From Amycolatopsis jejuensis (lineage in GTDB: Bacteria; Actinomycetota; Actinomycetes; Mycobacteriales; Pseudonocardiaceae), in the NCBI RefSeq assembly GCF_000717335.1, contig NZ_JNYZ01000017.1:1-64000 (forward strand): a stretch of 64,000 nt of DNA. Direction: 5' to 3'. The position numbers and the translations under genes are program-made. The notes beneath the pieces were generated by a model. That model did no database searches. It saw only the letters and a program-made list of their open reading frames with translations, and was not told where the DNA came from. Numbering within the stretch: position 1 is the stretch's first letter; each line of letters starts with the position of its first letter. Shown in pieces: positions 57,379 through 64,000 of the stretch.

Positions 57379-59085
57379 ATGGACCCGACACTCGCCGCGC
57401 GCGCCCTCTCCGCGGCCACGGAGATCACCAGCACCGCACTGTCCGGGGACGACCCGGAGGGGGTGCTGGACTCGGTCGTGGCCAGGGCTGCGGAACTGGC
57501 GGACGCCGACCTCGGGCTGGCAATGGTGAGCGCCGAGGACGGCCGAGTGGTGGTCGAGGCCGCGTACGGGGTGGGCTGGGGTCTTGACCGGGGGGACGCC
57601 GGTGGTGCCGGTCGGCTGGCGGGTGATGGTGGCGTTGGTGGGACCGGTCTGGATGATGCTGGGTTGGGCGCGCGCGGTCGGCGCGGCGCGGTGGTGCGTG
57701 GTGAGGCTGGTGCTAGTGCGGCTGGGCCGGGACGTGGCGCCGGGGGTGCTTCCGCGCAGGGTTCGTGGGATGAAGCCGACGTGGCGGGGGATGGGGAACG
57801 GGAAGTGGGCCGCGATGGCTCGGCTGGTGGAGTCGCGGTTGCGGGATCGGGAGGGCGTGGTGCGGTCGCGGCCGGTGGAGTCGCGGGATCGGGAGGGCGT
57901 GGTGCGGTTGCGGCGGGCGGAGTCGCAGAGTCGGGAGTGCCGTGTGAGGACCAGGCGGGTGGAGTCGCAGAGTCGGGAGTGCCGGGTGAGGAGGCAGCTG
58001 GTGGAGTCGCGGGGACGGGAGGGCATCGGGCGGTCGTTGCGGGTGGGGCTTCGACGGCGGGCCAGAGCGGGGGGCTAGCCGGGGAGTTGCGGGGGTCGAC
58101 CTTGGGGGCGGATTCGACGGCCGGGCGGGTTGCGCGTGGAGGGCCGGTCGGGGAGTTGCGGGGGTTGACCCTGGGGGCGGACTCGGCGGCCGGGCGGGTT
58201 GCGCGTGGCGGTGAGCCTGTGGCGGCGGACGACTTTATCGTGGACCCGCGGACTGCGCCGCACGTCCCGGACGAGTTGCGGGGGTATGGACCTTTCGCGG
58301 CGGCGCCGTTCGGGTCTGGTGGGCGCGTGCTTGGTGCGCTCACCGTGTACCGGCGGCAGGGGCGGGAGCCTTTTTCCGCGGGGACGGTCGAGATGCTGGC
58401 AGCGTTCGCGGCGCAGGCAGGCGTGGTGCTTGCGCTTGCGGAGGGCGCGAATGCGCGGCATCGCGTGACGCTGTACCAAGAGCGTGAGCGGATTGCCCGC
58501 GAGTTGCACGACGTGATCGTGCAACGGCTCTACGGCACCGGGATGCAGCTTGACCGCGTGCGGCGCAACATGCGGAAACGGTTTGCGCAGGCCGATGGGG
58601 CACGGCTGTCCGACGCGATCGATCAGTTGGACCAGACCATTGAGGAGATCCGCGGCACCGTGCGCGCGCTGCGTTCTCCCGAACCTCGTCACGATCCCGG
58701 TACTCCGACCGACCTCGCCGAATCCGCGCGTGGGGAGGTGCGCATTGCCGGTGAACTGCTCGGCTATCCGCCTACACTCGAGCTGTCCGGCGAATTCGCC
58801 GACATTCCGGCTGAGCGCGCCGACCACATCCGCGCTGCCATGCGCGAGGCACTGTCCAATGTGGTCCGACACTCCGGCGCGAGCGAAACCCGCGTGACGC
58901 TGACCCGCGATGCCGAGGGCGTGAAGCTCCGCGTGCGCGACAACGGATCCGGTGTGCCGCAAGGGGTTGCGACCCGGGGACTCCGCCATCTCGCCGAACG
59001 CGCGGACGCTGCCGGCGGGCGGTTCTTCATCAACTCCTCGCCGAGCTTGGGCACGCTCGTCGCCTTTGACCTGCCGCTCGGATGA
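57379..59085 (+). CDS. GAF-domain sensor histidine kinase (DevS-like) with repeat-interrupted GAF
   Basis: About 568 residues. A GAF domain starts at DPTLAARALSAATEITSTAL and VVARAAELADADLGLAMVSA. After EAAYGVGW it is interrupted by about 205 low-complexity residues, resuming at GEPVAADDFIVDP and AAPFGSGGRVLGALTVYR. Then comes HisKA_3 with RIARELHDVIVQRLYGTG and HATPase with LSNVVRHSGA and RGLRHLAERADAAGG. A normal loop here is about 20 residues. The ATG at 57379 fits family members; a GTG at 57322 has GGAGG 6 nt upstream. It lies 69 bp after cydDC, which fits a low-oxygen sensor. Its partner may be the DevR-like gene at 63628. Confidence 0.85.
   Translation: MDPTLAARALSAATEITSTALSGDDPEGVLDSVVARAAELADADLGLAMVSAEDGRVVVEAAYGVGWGLDRGDAGGAGRLAGDGGVGGTGLDDAGLGARGRRGAVVRGEAGASAAGPGRGAGGASAQGSWDEADVAGDGEREVGRDGSAGGVAVAGSGGRGAVAAGGVAGSGGRGAVAAGGVAESGVPCEDQAGGVAESGVPGEEAAGGVAGTGGHRAVVAGGASTAGQSGGLAGELRGSTLGADSTAGRVARGGPVGELRGLTLGADSAAGRVARGGEPVAADDFIVDPRTAPHVPDELRGYGPFAAAPFGSGGRVLGALTVYRRQGREPFSAGTVEMLAAFAAQAGVVLALAEGANARHRVTLYQERERIARELHDVIVQRLYGTGMQLDRVRRNMRKRFAQADGARLSDAIDQLDQTIEEIRGTVRALRSPEPRHDPGTPTDLAESARGEVRIAGELLGYPPTLELSGEFADIPAERADHIRAAMREALSNVVRHSGASETRVTLTRDAEGVKLRVRDNGSGVPQGVATRGLRHLAERADAAGGRFFINSSPSLGTLVAFDLPLG
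57838..58200 (+). repeat. In-frame repeats inside the kinase GAF domain
   Basis: Five diverged units of about 42-45 bp encode GGVAGSGGRGAVAA-type blocks (GGVAESGVPGEEAA is another copy). Two units of about 66 bp follow, each encoding GELRGSTLGADSTAGRVARG-like sequence. Every unit length is a multiple of three, so the frame is kept. The tract inserts between two halves of the GAF domain. Confidence 0.85.
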
Positions 59086-59441
59086 GCATCCGGGTTGTCG
59101 CTCGGGTGAGTGGCAGGTTGGTCTGAGACCTACGGCCCAGATGGTGTGTGCGAGAACCGTGCCGCGTGTCGAGCGGGCGCAACGCTTGCTGCGCAACGTA
59201 AAAGATCAACCTTCTCGGGTCATCGGACACTCTCCCTTCTCCTGCCCGCTTTCGATGGTATCGGCAAATCGAACACCCATTCGACTATCGATGGGGTGAA
59301 TCTGAAAGGCTCCTGCCGAACGGCCCGTGACGGTGCCAGGCTGTCGATCGGCCACCCGGTTGATTCCGCACTCCCTGTTCACAGACAGTGACGCGACCTC
59401 CGCGCGCTGCTACCGTGGACTGTGACACCGAGGGGGAGCAA
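59086..59441. other. 356-bp intergenic region
   Basis: No gene is supported. It contains a palindrome GGTCTGAGACC (about 59134-59144) and a weak inverted pair CACCCAT/ATGGGGTG around 59275-59297. A TACCGT -10-like word lies about 30 bp before the STAND gene start. Base composition is less skewed than in the flanking repeats. Confidence 0.5.
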
Positions 59442-61595
59442 GTGAGTGAGGACTGGCAGACGGAGATGGTCAAGCAGGCCATCGCCTTCGCCTTTACGAC
59501 AACCGGGAAAGCCGCTGAATACCTGTGGAAACGGCTTACCGACCGGGTACCGAAGGACGCGGCGGCGGTCGAACGTGCTGTCCGCACGCTGATTGCGCGG
59601 GATCCGGATGCGGCGCGCGAGCTGCATGCGTTGATGCAGGCCGAATTGCCGGTCGGTCGTGCCCTGCCGAGGGTTGCGACGCACGCCGCGCGCCTGGTCG
59701 ATCGGCACCATCCGCAGCGGCAACTGCACGGGCGCACTGGAACTGCAGTGCTTTCCGGTCCACCCGGGATCGGGAAGAGCGAGCTGGCCCGGCACGTCGG
59801 GGCGAGCGGTGGGTACCCGGGTGGCGCGATACTGGTGGATTGTGCCGAATATCGGGACGGGCCGGGGATGCCGTTGGGGCGCAACCGGATCAAGGCGTAC
59901 GTGCTGGCTCGGCTCGGTGTCGAAACGATCAGCGAGAACGACAGCGAGCTGGCCGCGCAGTACGACGACGTGCTCGCGCCGCTGCAAGTGCTGCTCATCT
60001 TCGACAACGTCGAGAGCGCGCAGGAGCTGCATCGGCTCGTGCCGCCTGCGCCGATGAGTCTCGTGCTCGCGCTTACTTCCGCGCCGGAAGACGACTTTCT
60101 GCTGGAGTTCGGGTCGCCGATCGTCCTCGGGCCGCTGGAGGAAGGTGCGGACGGGCAACTGCTGGAAGGGCTGTGCCCGCCCGGTCTGGCGGCTCGGGAT
60201 CCGGAGGGTTTCGAAGCGCTTCTCACCCAGTGCGACCGGGTTCCGCAGGTGCTCGTCGTCGCGGCGCATCTGGTGCGGCAGCGGGAAAGTCTGTCGCCGC
60301 GGCCGTTCGGCGCTGTCGCGGAGGAGCTGCGTTCCGGCGGTTCGCTGCCCGTCGTGAGCCTGGCGTACGACGAGATGCTGGCCGGATTGTCGAGCGAGGC
60401 GGCGGAGCTCTGCCGGTTGCTCACCGCGTTCCCCGGGCCGAGTTTTACTGCCGAGGTCGTGGACGTCCTTGCCGGGAAACGGGAATCGTCGACCAGTGCG
60501 TTGGTCGAGTTGCAGTCCAAGGTGTTCGTCACGGTCGAAGCGGACGGGCGGCTTCGGCTCGCCAGTCAGGCCCGGCAGGCGGTCCGGCGCGCCGGGGACA
60601 CCCGTGGGATCAACGAGGCGCGAGCGCGGCTGCTGCAGTACTACGCCGCGCGCGCGGTCGACGCGGATTGGCAGAAGTCCGGTGAGCAACGGCTTCGGCT
60701 CTATCCAGGACGGTCGCAGGGCAGGCCGTTCGCCGACGATCCGGTCGACTGGCTCGCCGCCGAGATGCCGGTCTACCGGGCGTTGGCCGCGGTCGCGCGG
60801 GAATGGGGTTTTCATCGTGAGCTCGCGCAGTTCGGCGGAGCGCTCGAGATCGTTCCCCTGCACCGCAACGCCCATCGCGACTTCGAGGAGATCCTCCGGC
60901 ACTGCATCGAGGACGCCGACGACCCGGCGTTGCTGGCACGGTTGACGAGCCAGCACGGGCGGCTTCTGTCATTGCTCGGGGAGTTCGGCCGCGCGGCGGA
61001 GGCCTTCACTCGCGCCGAGGCGGAGTTGCGGCGGATTCCGGACCCCGGCACGGATCGGCATCAACAGCTGGCTGCGTCAGTGCTCGAGTTCCAGGGACTG
61101 TTCCACCGGGAGCAACAGCAGTTCGACCTGGCCGCCGGTTACTACCAAGCGGCGCTTGATATCTCGCGCCGGCTCAGTGTGCCCGGGACTCCGCACCGGG
61201 GGCGTGGGCTGCACGCGCGGATGCTGGCCAACGTGCTCGTCGTCCTCAATCGGCCGAAAGACGCGCTGGACCTCCTCCGAGAGGCTGAGCAGAACACTGA
61301 TCCCGCGCGGCATCGTGATCTCGCTCAGGTCCGGCTCGTGCAGGCGAAGGTGCTTACGGCGACCGGCCGGGCGGAGGAGGCGCTCGCGCTGGTGCCCGAG
61401 GTGTGGCAGCTGGCGGTGCGGGCTCGGAGCGACCAGTACGACCTCGAGATCGGCGAGGCCCTGGGTGACGCGGCTTGGCGGGCCGGAGGGGTCGATCTTG
61501 CGCGGCAGCACTGGTTCGGGGTGTGGCAGCGGTATGAGGCTGCAAGGCATCCGCGTAGGGAGCGGCTGTATCGCAAGCAGTGTCAGGGGGTTTGA
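59442..61595 (+). CDS. STAND-type NTPase with TPR repeats
   Basis: A 717-residue signalling ATPase. Residues about 1-70 form a small helical segment (DWQTEMVKQAIAFAFTTTGK). An NB-ARC-like NTPase follows: Walker A GPPGIGKSE (about 105-113) and Walker B LLIFDNVES (about 185). The winged-helix region lies at about 300-400. The C-terminal half (about 480-700) has tetratricopeptide-type helix pairs (LLSLLGEFGRAAEAFTRAEA, FDLAAGYYQAALDISRRL, GRAEEALALVPEVW). STAND proteins act as regulators or as anti-phage sensors; no distinct effector domain is evident, so the N-terminal 70 residues would be the effector. The GTG at 59442 follows GAGGGGGAG. Confidence 0.85.
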   Translation: MSEDWQTEMVKQAIAFAFTTTGKAAEYLWKRLTDRVPKDAAAVERAVRTLIARDPDAARELHALMQAELPVGRALPRVATHAARLVDRHHPQRQLHGRTGTAVLSGPPGIGKSELARHVGASGGYPGGAILVDCAEYRDGPGMPLGRNRIKAYVLARLGVETISENDSELAAQYDDVLAPLQVLLIFDNVESAQELHRLVPPAPMSLVLALTSAPEDDFLLEFGSPIVLGPLEEGADGQLLEGLCPPGLAARDPEGFEALLTQCDRVPQVLVVAAHLVRQRESLSPRPFGAVAEELRSGGSLPVVSLAYDEMLAGLSSEAAELCRLLTAFPGPSFTAEVVDVLAGKRESSTSALVELQSKVFVTVEADGRLRLASQARQAVRRAGDTRGINEARARLLQYYAARAVDADWQKSGEQRLRLYPGRSQGRPFADDPVDWLAAEMPVYRALAAVAREWGFHRELAQFGGALEIVPLHRNAHRDFEEILRHCIEDADDPALLARLTSQHGRLLSLLGEFGRAAEAFTRAEAELRRIPDPGTDRHQQLAASVLEFQGLFHREQQQFDLAAGYYQAALDISRRLSVPGTPHRGRGLHARMLANVLVVLNRPKDALDLLREAEQNTDPARHRDLAQVRLVQAKVLTATGRAEEALALVPEVWQLAVRARSDQYDLEIGEALGDAAWRAGGVDLARQHWFGVWQRYEAARHPRRERLYRKQCQGV

Positions 61596-61765
61596 GGAAG
61601 CCGAGGCCATTGTGCGGCAGGGTTTGCTCAGGTGAGGCCGGGTGTCAGCGGTGTTGCGGAGGTTGAGCTGCGTTGGCGGGCTGCCGGACGGGTAGCCGCG
61701 GTGGGTGCGGGGCTGTGCGGCGGGTTTCCGCGGCGTCGGTGAATGGACGGCGCGCCCCGGCTGCG
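61596..61765. other. Spacer between convergent genes
   Basis: No gene is supported. GC-rich sequence without a strong terminator hairpin lies between the STAND gene (+) and the glycosyltransferase-like gene (-). Confidence 0.5.
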
Positions 61766-63628
61766 CTACTGAGCTACCTCGGTGAGTGGAAGGCCGCGGA
61801 CCAGGCGCCAGTAGGCGATCGAGGCCATGATCAACGGGTCGACGCCGGGAGGGGCGGGTAGCTCGGTCGTCTGTCCGGCCGTCCAGATGCGACAGTGGCC
61901 GGGCTCGGTTTCGGCGACGAGGCGGGCGTTCGGCCGGGTGCGGGTGGTTGCGGCGGCCCAGGTGGGGAAGTCCGGCCCGGCGTCGCGGTAGATGATGGCT
62001 GCGCCCTCCAGTTCGGAGAGGGTGGCCATTTCGGCGTGGGCGACGATGTGCTGGCCGGGGAGTGGCGGTCCGGGAACAGCAGCAGGGTAACGGGATACGG
62101 CTCGGAGGAGGTCGGTGGTGGGAGGATTCGTGGGAACGGTGCCGGAGAGTTGGTGGGCGGAGGGAACAACCGGGGAAACAGCGTCGGGGAGTTGGTGGGC
62201 GGGAAGATCCACGGAAGCAGCGCCGGGGAGCGGGTGGACGGGAAGATCCACGGAAGCAGCGCCGGGGAGCGGGTGGGTGAGAGGATCCGGGGAAACATCG
62301 CCCGGAACGTAGTGAGCGGCGGGAGGATCCGGGGAAACACGGCCCGGAAGGTAGTCCGCAGAGGGAAGAACCGTCGAAACATCGTCGCGGAGGTGGCCAG
62401 TAGTGGCCAAACCGTCGACGCTGACGCGGAATGCCGTCACCTCCTGGTGTTCCGGCGTCGGGTCCGCGACCGGCGGGAATACTGCGGGCCAGGACGGCGC
62501 GGCGAGATCCAGCAGCTCATACAACAGCGGGCGGAGGATTTCCGCACACTTGCCGCCGTATTCCACGGCTTCCGTCGCGGCCGAACCCATTGGGCCGGTG
62601 GCGATGGCGGTCGCGAGCTGGGTGCGCAGTGGTGCGTCGTCCAGGTGGGGTGCGGTGGCGATGAGGTTGGCGAGTGGGGAGTCCGGTACGACGGTGTCCG
62701 CAGCCGGGCTGGCGAACAGCACCGGGATCTGTGCCGCGGCGGCGTACAAGGGCATGGAACCGCAGTCGCTGACGACGACGTCTGCGGACAGGATCGTGGC
62801 TTGCCAGCCGCGTTGGGGTGGGATGACGGTCAGGCCTGCTCGGAGGGCGGTGGCGAGGTTCGCGCGGACCTGGTGTGGGCTGTGCGCGGACCAGATGCCG
62901 GGGTGCAGGACCAGGCTCACGCGGTAGTCGTCGAGGGGGAGTTCGGCCAGGAAGCGCTGGGGCAGAAGCGGATCTGACCCCAGTAGCGACTGCGGGCCCC
63001 AAGTCGAAGCAAGTACCACGTGGGTGCACCGGTCCGAGTTGAGCAGGCGGCGGAAGTGCGGGATCCGGTGGGTGCTGGCCAGCATCCGGTCGTGGCAGGG
63101 GTCGCCGATCACGACTGCGCGGGCGGCGGTGGCCGGTTCCAGGTGGGACAGCTGGGAGGAATGCGACAGGCCGATCCGGAGGTGGCGACCGCGGAGCCGT
63201 TTCGGGTTGAGGCCGGACACCGTCTCACTGCGCGGGTAGTACTTCTGGTGGCCGATGCCGTGTGCCACCAGCAGGACCGGGCAGGAAAGCTCGTCCAGTG
63301 CGTCGTTCTCACTGGCGGCGATCGCCAGGTCGAACTGCGTTTGCACGGCTTGCTGCCACGGCAGTACGAGTGCGTCGAGGCTCGCCAGGAATTCCTCCAC
63401 ACCTGCGCTGAACAGGGCCCGGTCGTGCTCGTTCCAAGTGAAGACGATCTGCACGCGGTGGTCGTCATCGAGGAGCGACCGGATGTCCAGCAAGCGGGTG
63501 AGCGTGGTGACCGTGCGGGCGACGATCAGGACCCGTCGTTGCACGGGGTAGGTGAGCCAGTGGTCGTACGCCGGATCAACCGGGACTTTCCGCCAAAACG
63601 ACGGGGGGGGGGTGGGCTTTTCGGCCAT
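61766..63628 (-). CDS. Glycosyltransferase-like (GT-B/CDP-glycerol transferase-type) protein with repeat tail
   Basis: A 620-residue protein. Residues about 30-385 look like a GT-B fold related to CDP-glycerol glycerophosphotransferases (RRVLIVARTVTTLTRL, LLVAHGIGHQKYY, HVVLASTWGPQSLL, ADVVVSDCGSMPLYAAAAQIP). Residues about 410-510 are tandem 13-residue blocks (HPLPGAASVDLPV) with drifting sequence. A C-terminal region of about 90 residues ends the chain. The start carries a C10 tract (63603-63612 on the plus strand G10) that encodes Thr-Pro-Pro-Pro; slippage there would shift the frame. The ATG at 63628 overlaps the upstream regulator stop, so translation is coupled. The substrate is unknown. 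Confidence 0.75.
   Translation of the reverse strand: MAEKPTPPPSFWRKVPVDPAYDHWLTYPVQRRVLIVARTVTTLTRLLDIRSLLDDDHRVQIVFTWNEHDRALFSAGVEEFLASLDALVLPWQQAVQTQFDLAIAASENDALDELSCPVLLVAHGIGHQKYYPRSETVSGLNPKRLRGRHLRIGLSHSSQLSHLEPATAARAVVIGDPCHDRMLASTHRIPHFRRLLNSDRCTHVVLASTWGPQSLLGSDPLLPQRFLAELPLDDYRVSLVLHPGIWSAHSPHQVRANLATALRAGLTVIPPQRGWQATILSADVVVSDCGSMPLYAAAAQIPVLFASPAADTVVPDSPLANLIATAPHLDDAPLRTQLATAIATGPMGSAATEAVEYGGKCAEILRPLLYELLDLAAPSWPAVFPPVADPTPEHQEVTAFRVSVDGLATTGHLRDDVSTVLPSADYLPGRVSPDPPAAHYVPGDVSPDPLTHPLPGAASVDLPVHPLPGAASVDLPAHQLPDAVSPVVPSAHQLSGTVPTNPPTTDLLRAVSRYPAAVPGPPLPGQHIVAHAEMATLSELEGAAIIYRDAGPDFPTWAAATTRTRPNARLVAETEPGHCRIWTAGQTTELPAPPGVDPLIMASIAYWRLVRGLPLTEVAQ
62115..62395 (-). repeat. 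In-frame 36-39 bp repeats in glycosyltransferase-like gene
   Basis: Units of 36-39 bp, two of them identical over 39 bp (AGATCCACGGAAGCAGCGCC and its tail), encode HPLPGAASVDLPV-type blocks. Units drift toward both ends. All lengths are multiples of three. Confidence 0.8.
63603..63612 (-). repeat. Homopolymeric C10 tract near gene start
   Basis: A run of ten G on the plus strand (C10 in the coding strand) covers codons 7-10 of the glycosyltransferase-like gene. Such tracts are slippage-prone and can switch genes on and off; it could also be a local sequencing ambiguity. Confidence 0.7.
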
Positions 63629-64000
63629 CACTTGCCGCGGCGGGCGATCCAGGCGGCGGCTTGGGTACGGCGTTGCATGCCCAGCTTGGCGAGCACCGAC
63701 GTCACGTAATTCTTCACCGTTTTCTCCGCCAGGAAGAGCCGTTCGGCGATTTCGCGGTTGGACAGGCCCTGCCCGATGAGCTCCAGTACGTCGCGCTCGC
63801 GGTCGGTCAGAGTGGACAGTTCGTCCGTCGGCGGGTGGCGCAGCTTGTCGAGTACACGGGCGGTGCTCACCGGGTCCAGCAGGGACCGGCCGGCGGCTAC
63901 CTCGCGGACCGCGTTCACCACGTCCTGACCGCGGACCTGCTTCAGCAGATAGCCCGACGCGCCCGCCATGATTGCGCCGACCATGGCTTCCTCGTCGTCG
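63628..64000 (-). CDS. DevR/NarL-like response regulator (5' end outside window)
   Basis: The C-terminal 124 residues of a LuxR-type response regulator; the N-terminal receiver part lies beyond the edge. Visible: the receiver end AGASGYLLKQVRGQDVVNAV with the conserved Lys, an interdomain helix (STARVLDKLRH), and the LuxR helix-turn-helix (LTDRERDVLELIGQGLSNRE to LAEKTVKNYVTSVLAKLGMQRRTQ). The sequence is close to DevR/DosR regulators of hypoxia. The DevS-like kinase at 57379 is a plausible partner although three genes separate them. The stop overlaps the next gene start. Confidence 0.88.
   Translation of the reverse strand, partial: DDEEAMVGAIMAGASGYLLKQVRGQDVVNAVREVAAGRSLLDPVSTARVLDKLRHPPTDELSTLTDRERDVLELIGQGLSNREIAERLFLAEKTVKNYVTSVLAKLGMQRRTQAAAWIARRGK

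Noticed and set aside
57584..58078. Alternative-frame gene inside the kinase repeat tract
   Set aside because: It is an out-of-frame reading of the repeats; only the kinase frame joins both GAF halves and the kinase core.
59379..60956. 525-codon minus-strand open frame
   Set aside because: Antisense to the STAND NTPase, which has intact Walker motifs.
63584..63600. DosR-box half-site GGGACTTTCCGCC
   Set aside because: It lies inside coding sequence near the start of the gene and lacks the second half of the palindrome.

Overview
The window is high-GC actinobacterial chromosome, most likely from Amycolatopsis or a close relative in the Pseudonocardiaceae. This rests on GC-rich third codon positions, frequent GTG starts, actinobacterial families (DUF5926, DUF4328, DUF2470, LuxR- and ECF-type regulators, a fused CydDC) and hairpin elements that I recall as common in Amycolatopsis; the genus is an inference. 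No rRNA, phage, transposase, integrase or CRISPR was found. One tRNA (Gly-GCC) is present.

Layout. 0-9 kb: a GC repeat tract, an autoregulated PadR gene with a tandem operator, a methyltransferase, an SDR, UDP-glucose dehydrogenase, VOC proteins with a coupled ECF sigma factor, and a DHA2 efflux pump divergent from an XRE regulator. 9-21 kb: a LuxR-type two-component pair and an envelope/glycan block (acyltransferase, PIG-V-like membrane protein, a 1222-residue glycosyltransferase-FkbM fusion, and two paralogous membrane proteins sharing an N-terminal SWQEELRRLD box). 21-26 kb: small conserved proteins, one under a LexA-like box, two polymorphic-toxin-type immunity proteins, a Tat-exported phospholipase C, a degenerate repeat array and the tRNA. 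26-38 kb: a sigma/anti-sigma fusion, an Fpg/Nei glycosylase, a LytS / S49 protease / LytTR / DUF485 / sodium-solute symporter operon, a rhodanese, a DUF4328 protein and a cytochrome P450. 38-50 kb: DUF5926, a 25-bp tandem array of DnaA-box-like words, an ECF sigma/anti-sigma pair, an iron segment (ferritin and a DUF2470 protein, both with IdeR/DtxR-like boxes), arginine deiminase, a CPBP protease, more repeat arrays, an IclR-like regulator and a GDT1/MneA-type exporter. 50-64 kb: cutA, a cytochrome bd operon (cydA, cydB, fused cydDC), a DevS-like GAF kinase, a STAND NTPase with TPRs, a glycosyltransferase-like gene with a C10 tract, and a DevR-like regulator cut by the window edge.

Two themes run through the window. 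First, there are many unrelated degenerate minisatellite arrays. Some lie between genes (1-430, 25.4-25.9 kb, 45.3-46.0 kb, 48.6-48.8 kb). Others are expanded in frame inside genes: the linker of CydC, the middle of the kinase GAF domain, the tail of the 61.8-63.6 kb gene and the N-terminus of the DUF4328 protein. Second, the 9-mers TTGTCCACA and TTATCCACA (DnaA-box words) recur far more often than expected, as a 25-bp tandem array, in terminators, and as a three-box cluster between cydA and cydB.

Functional grouping. The cyd operon, the DevS/DevR-like proteins and arginine deiminase suggest adaptation to low oxygen. The LytS-LytTR-symporter operon suggests carboxylate sensing and uptake. The ferritin and DUF2470 genes form an IdeR iron response. 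Start codons were chosen by ribosome-binding site and family length and remain uncertain for several genes, as noted.
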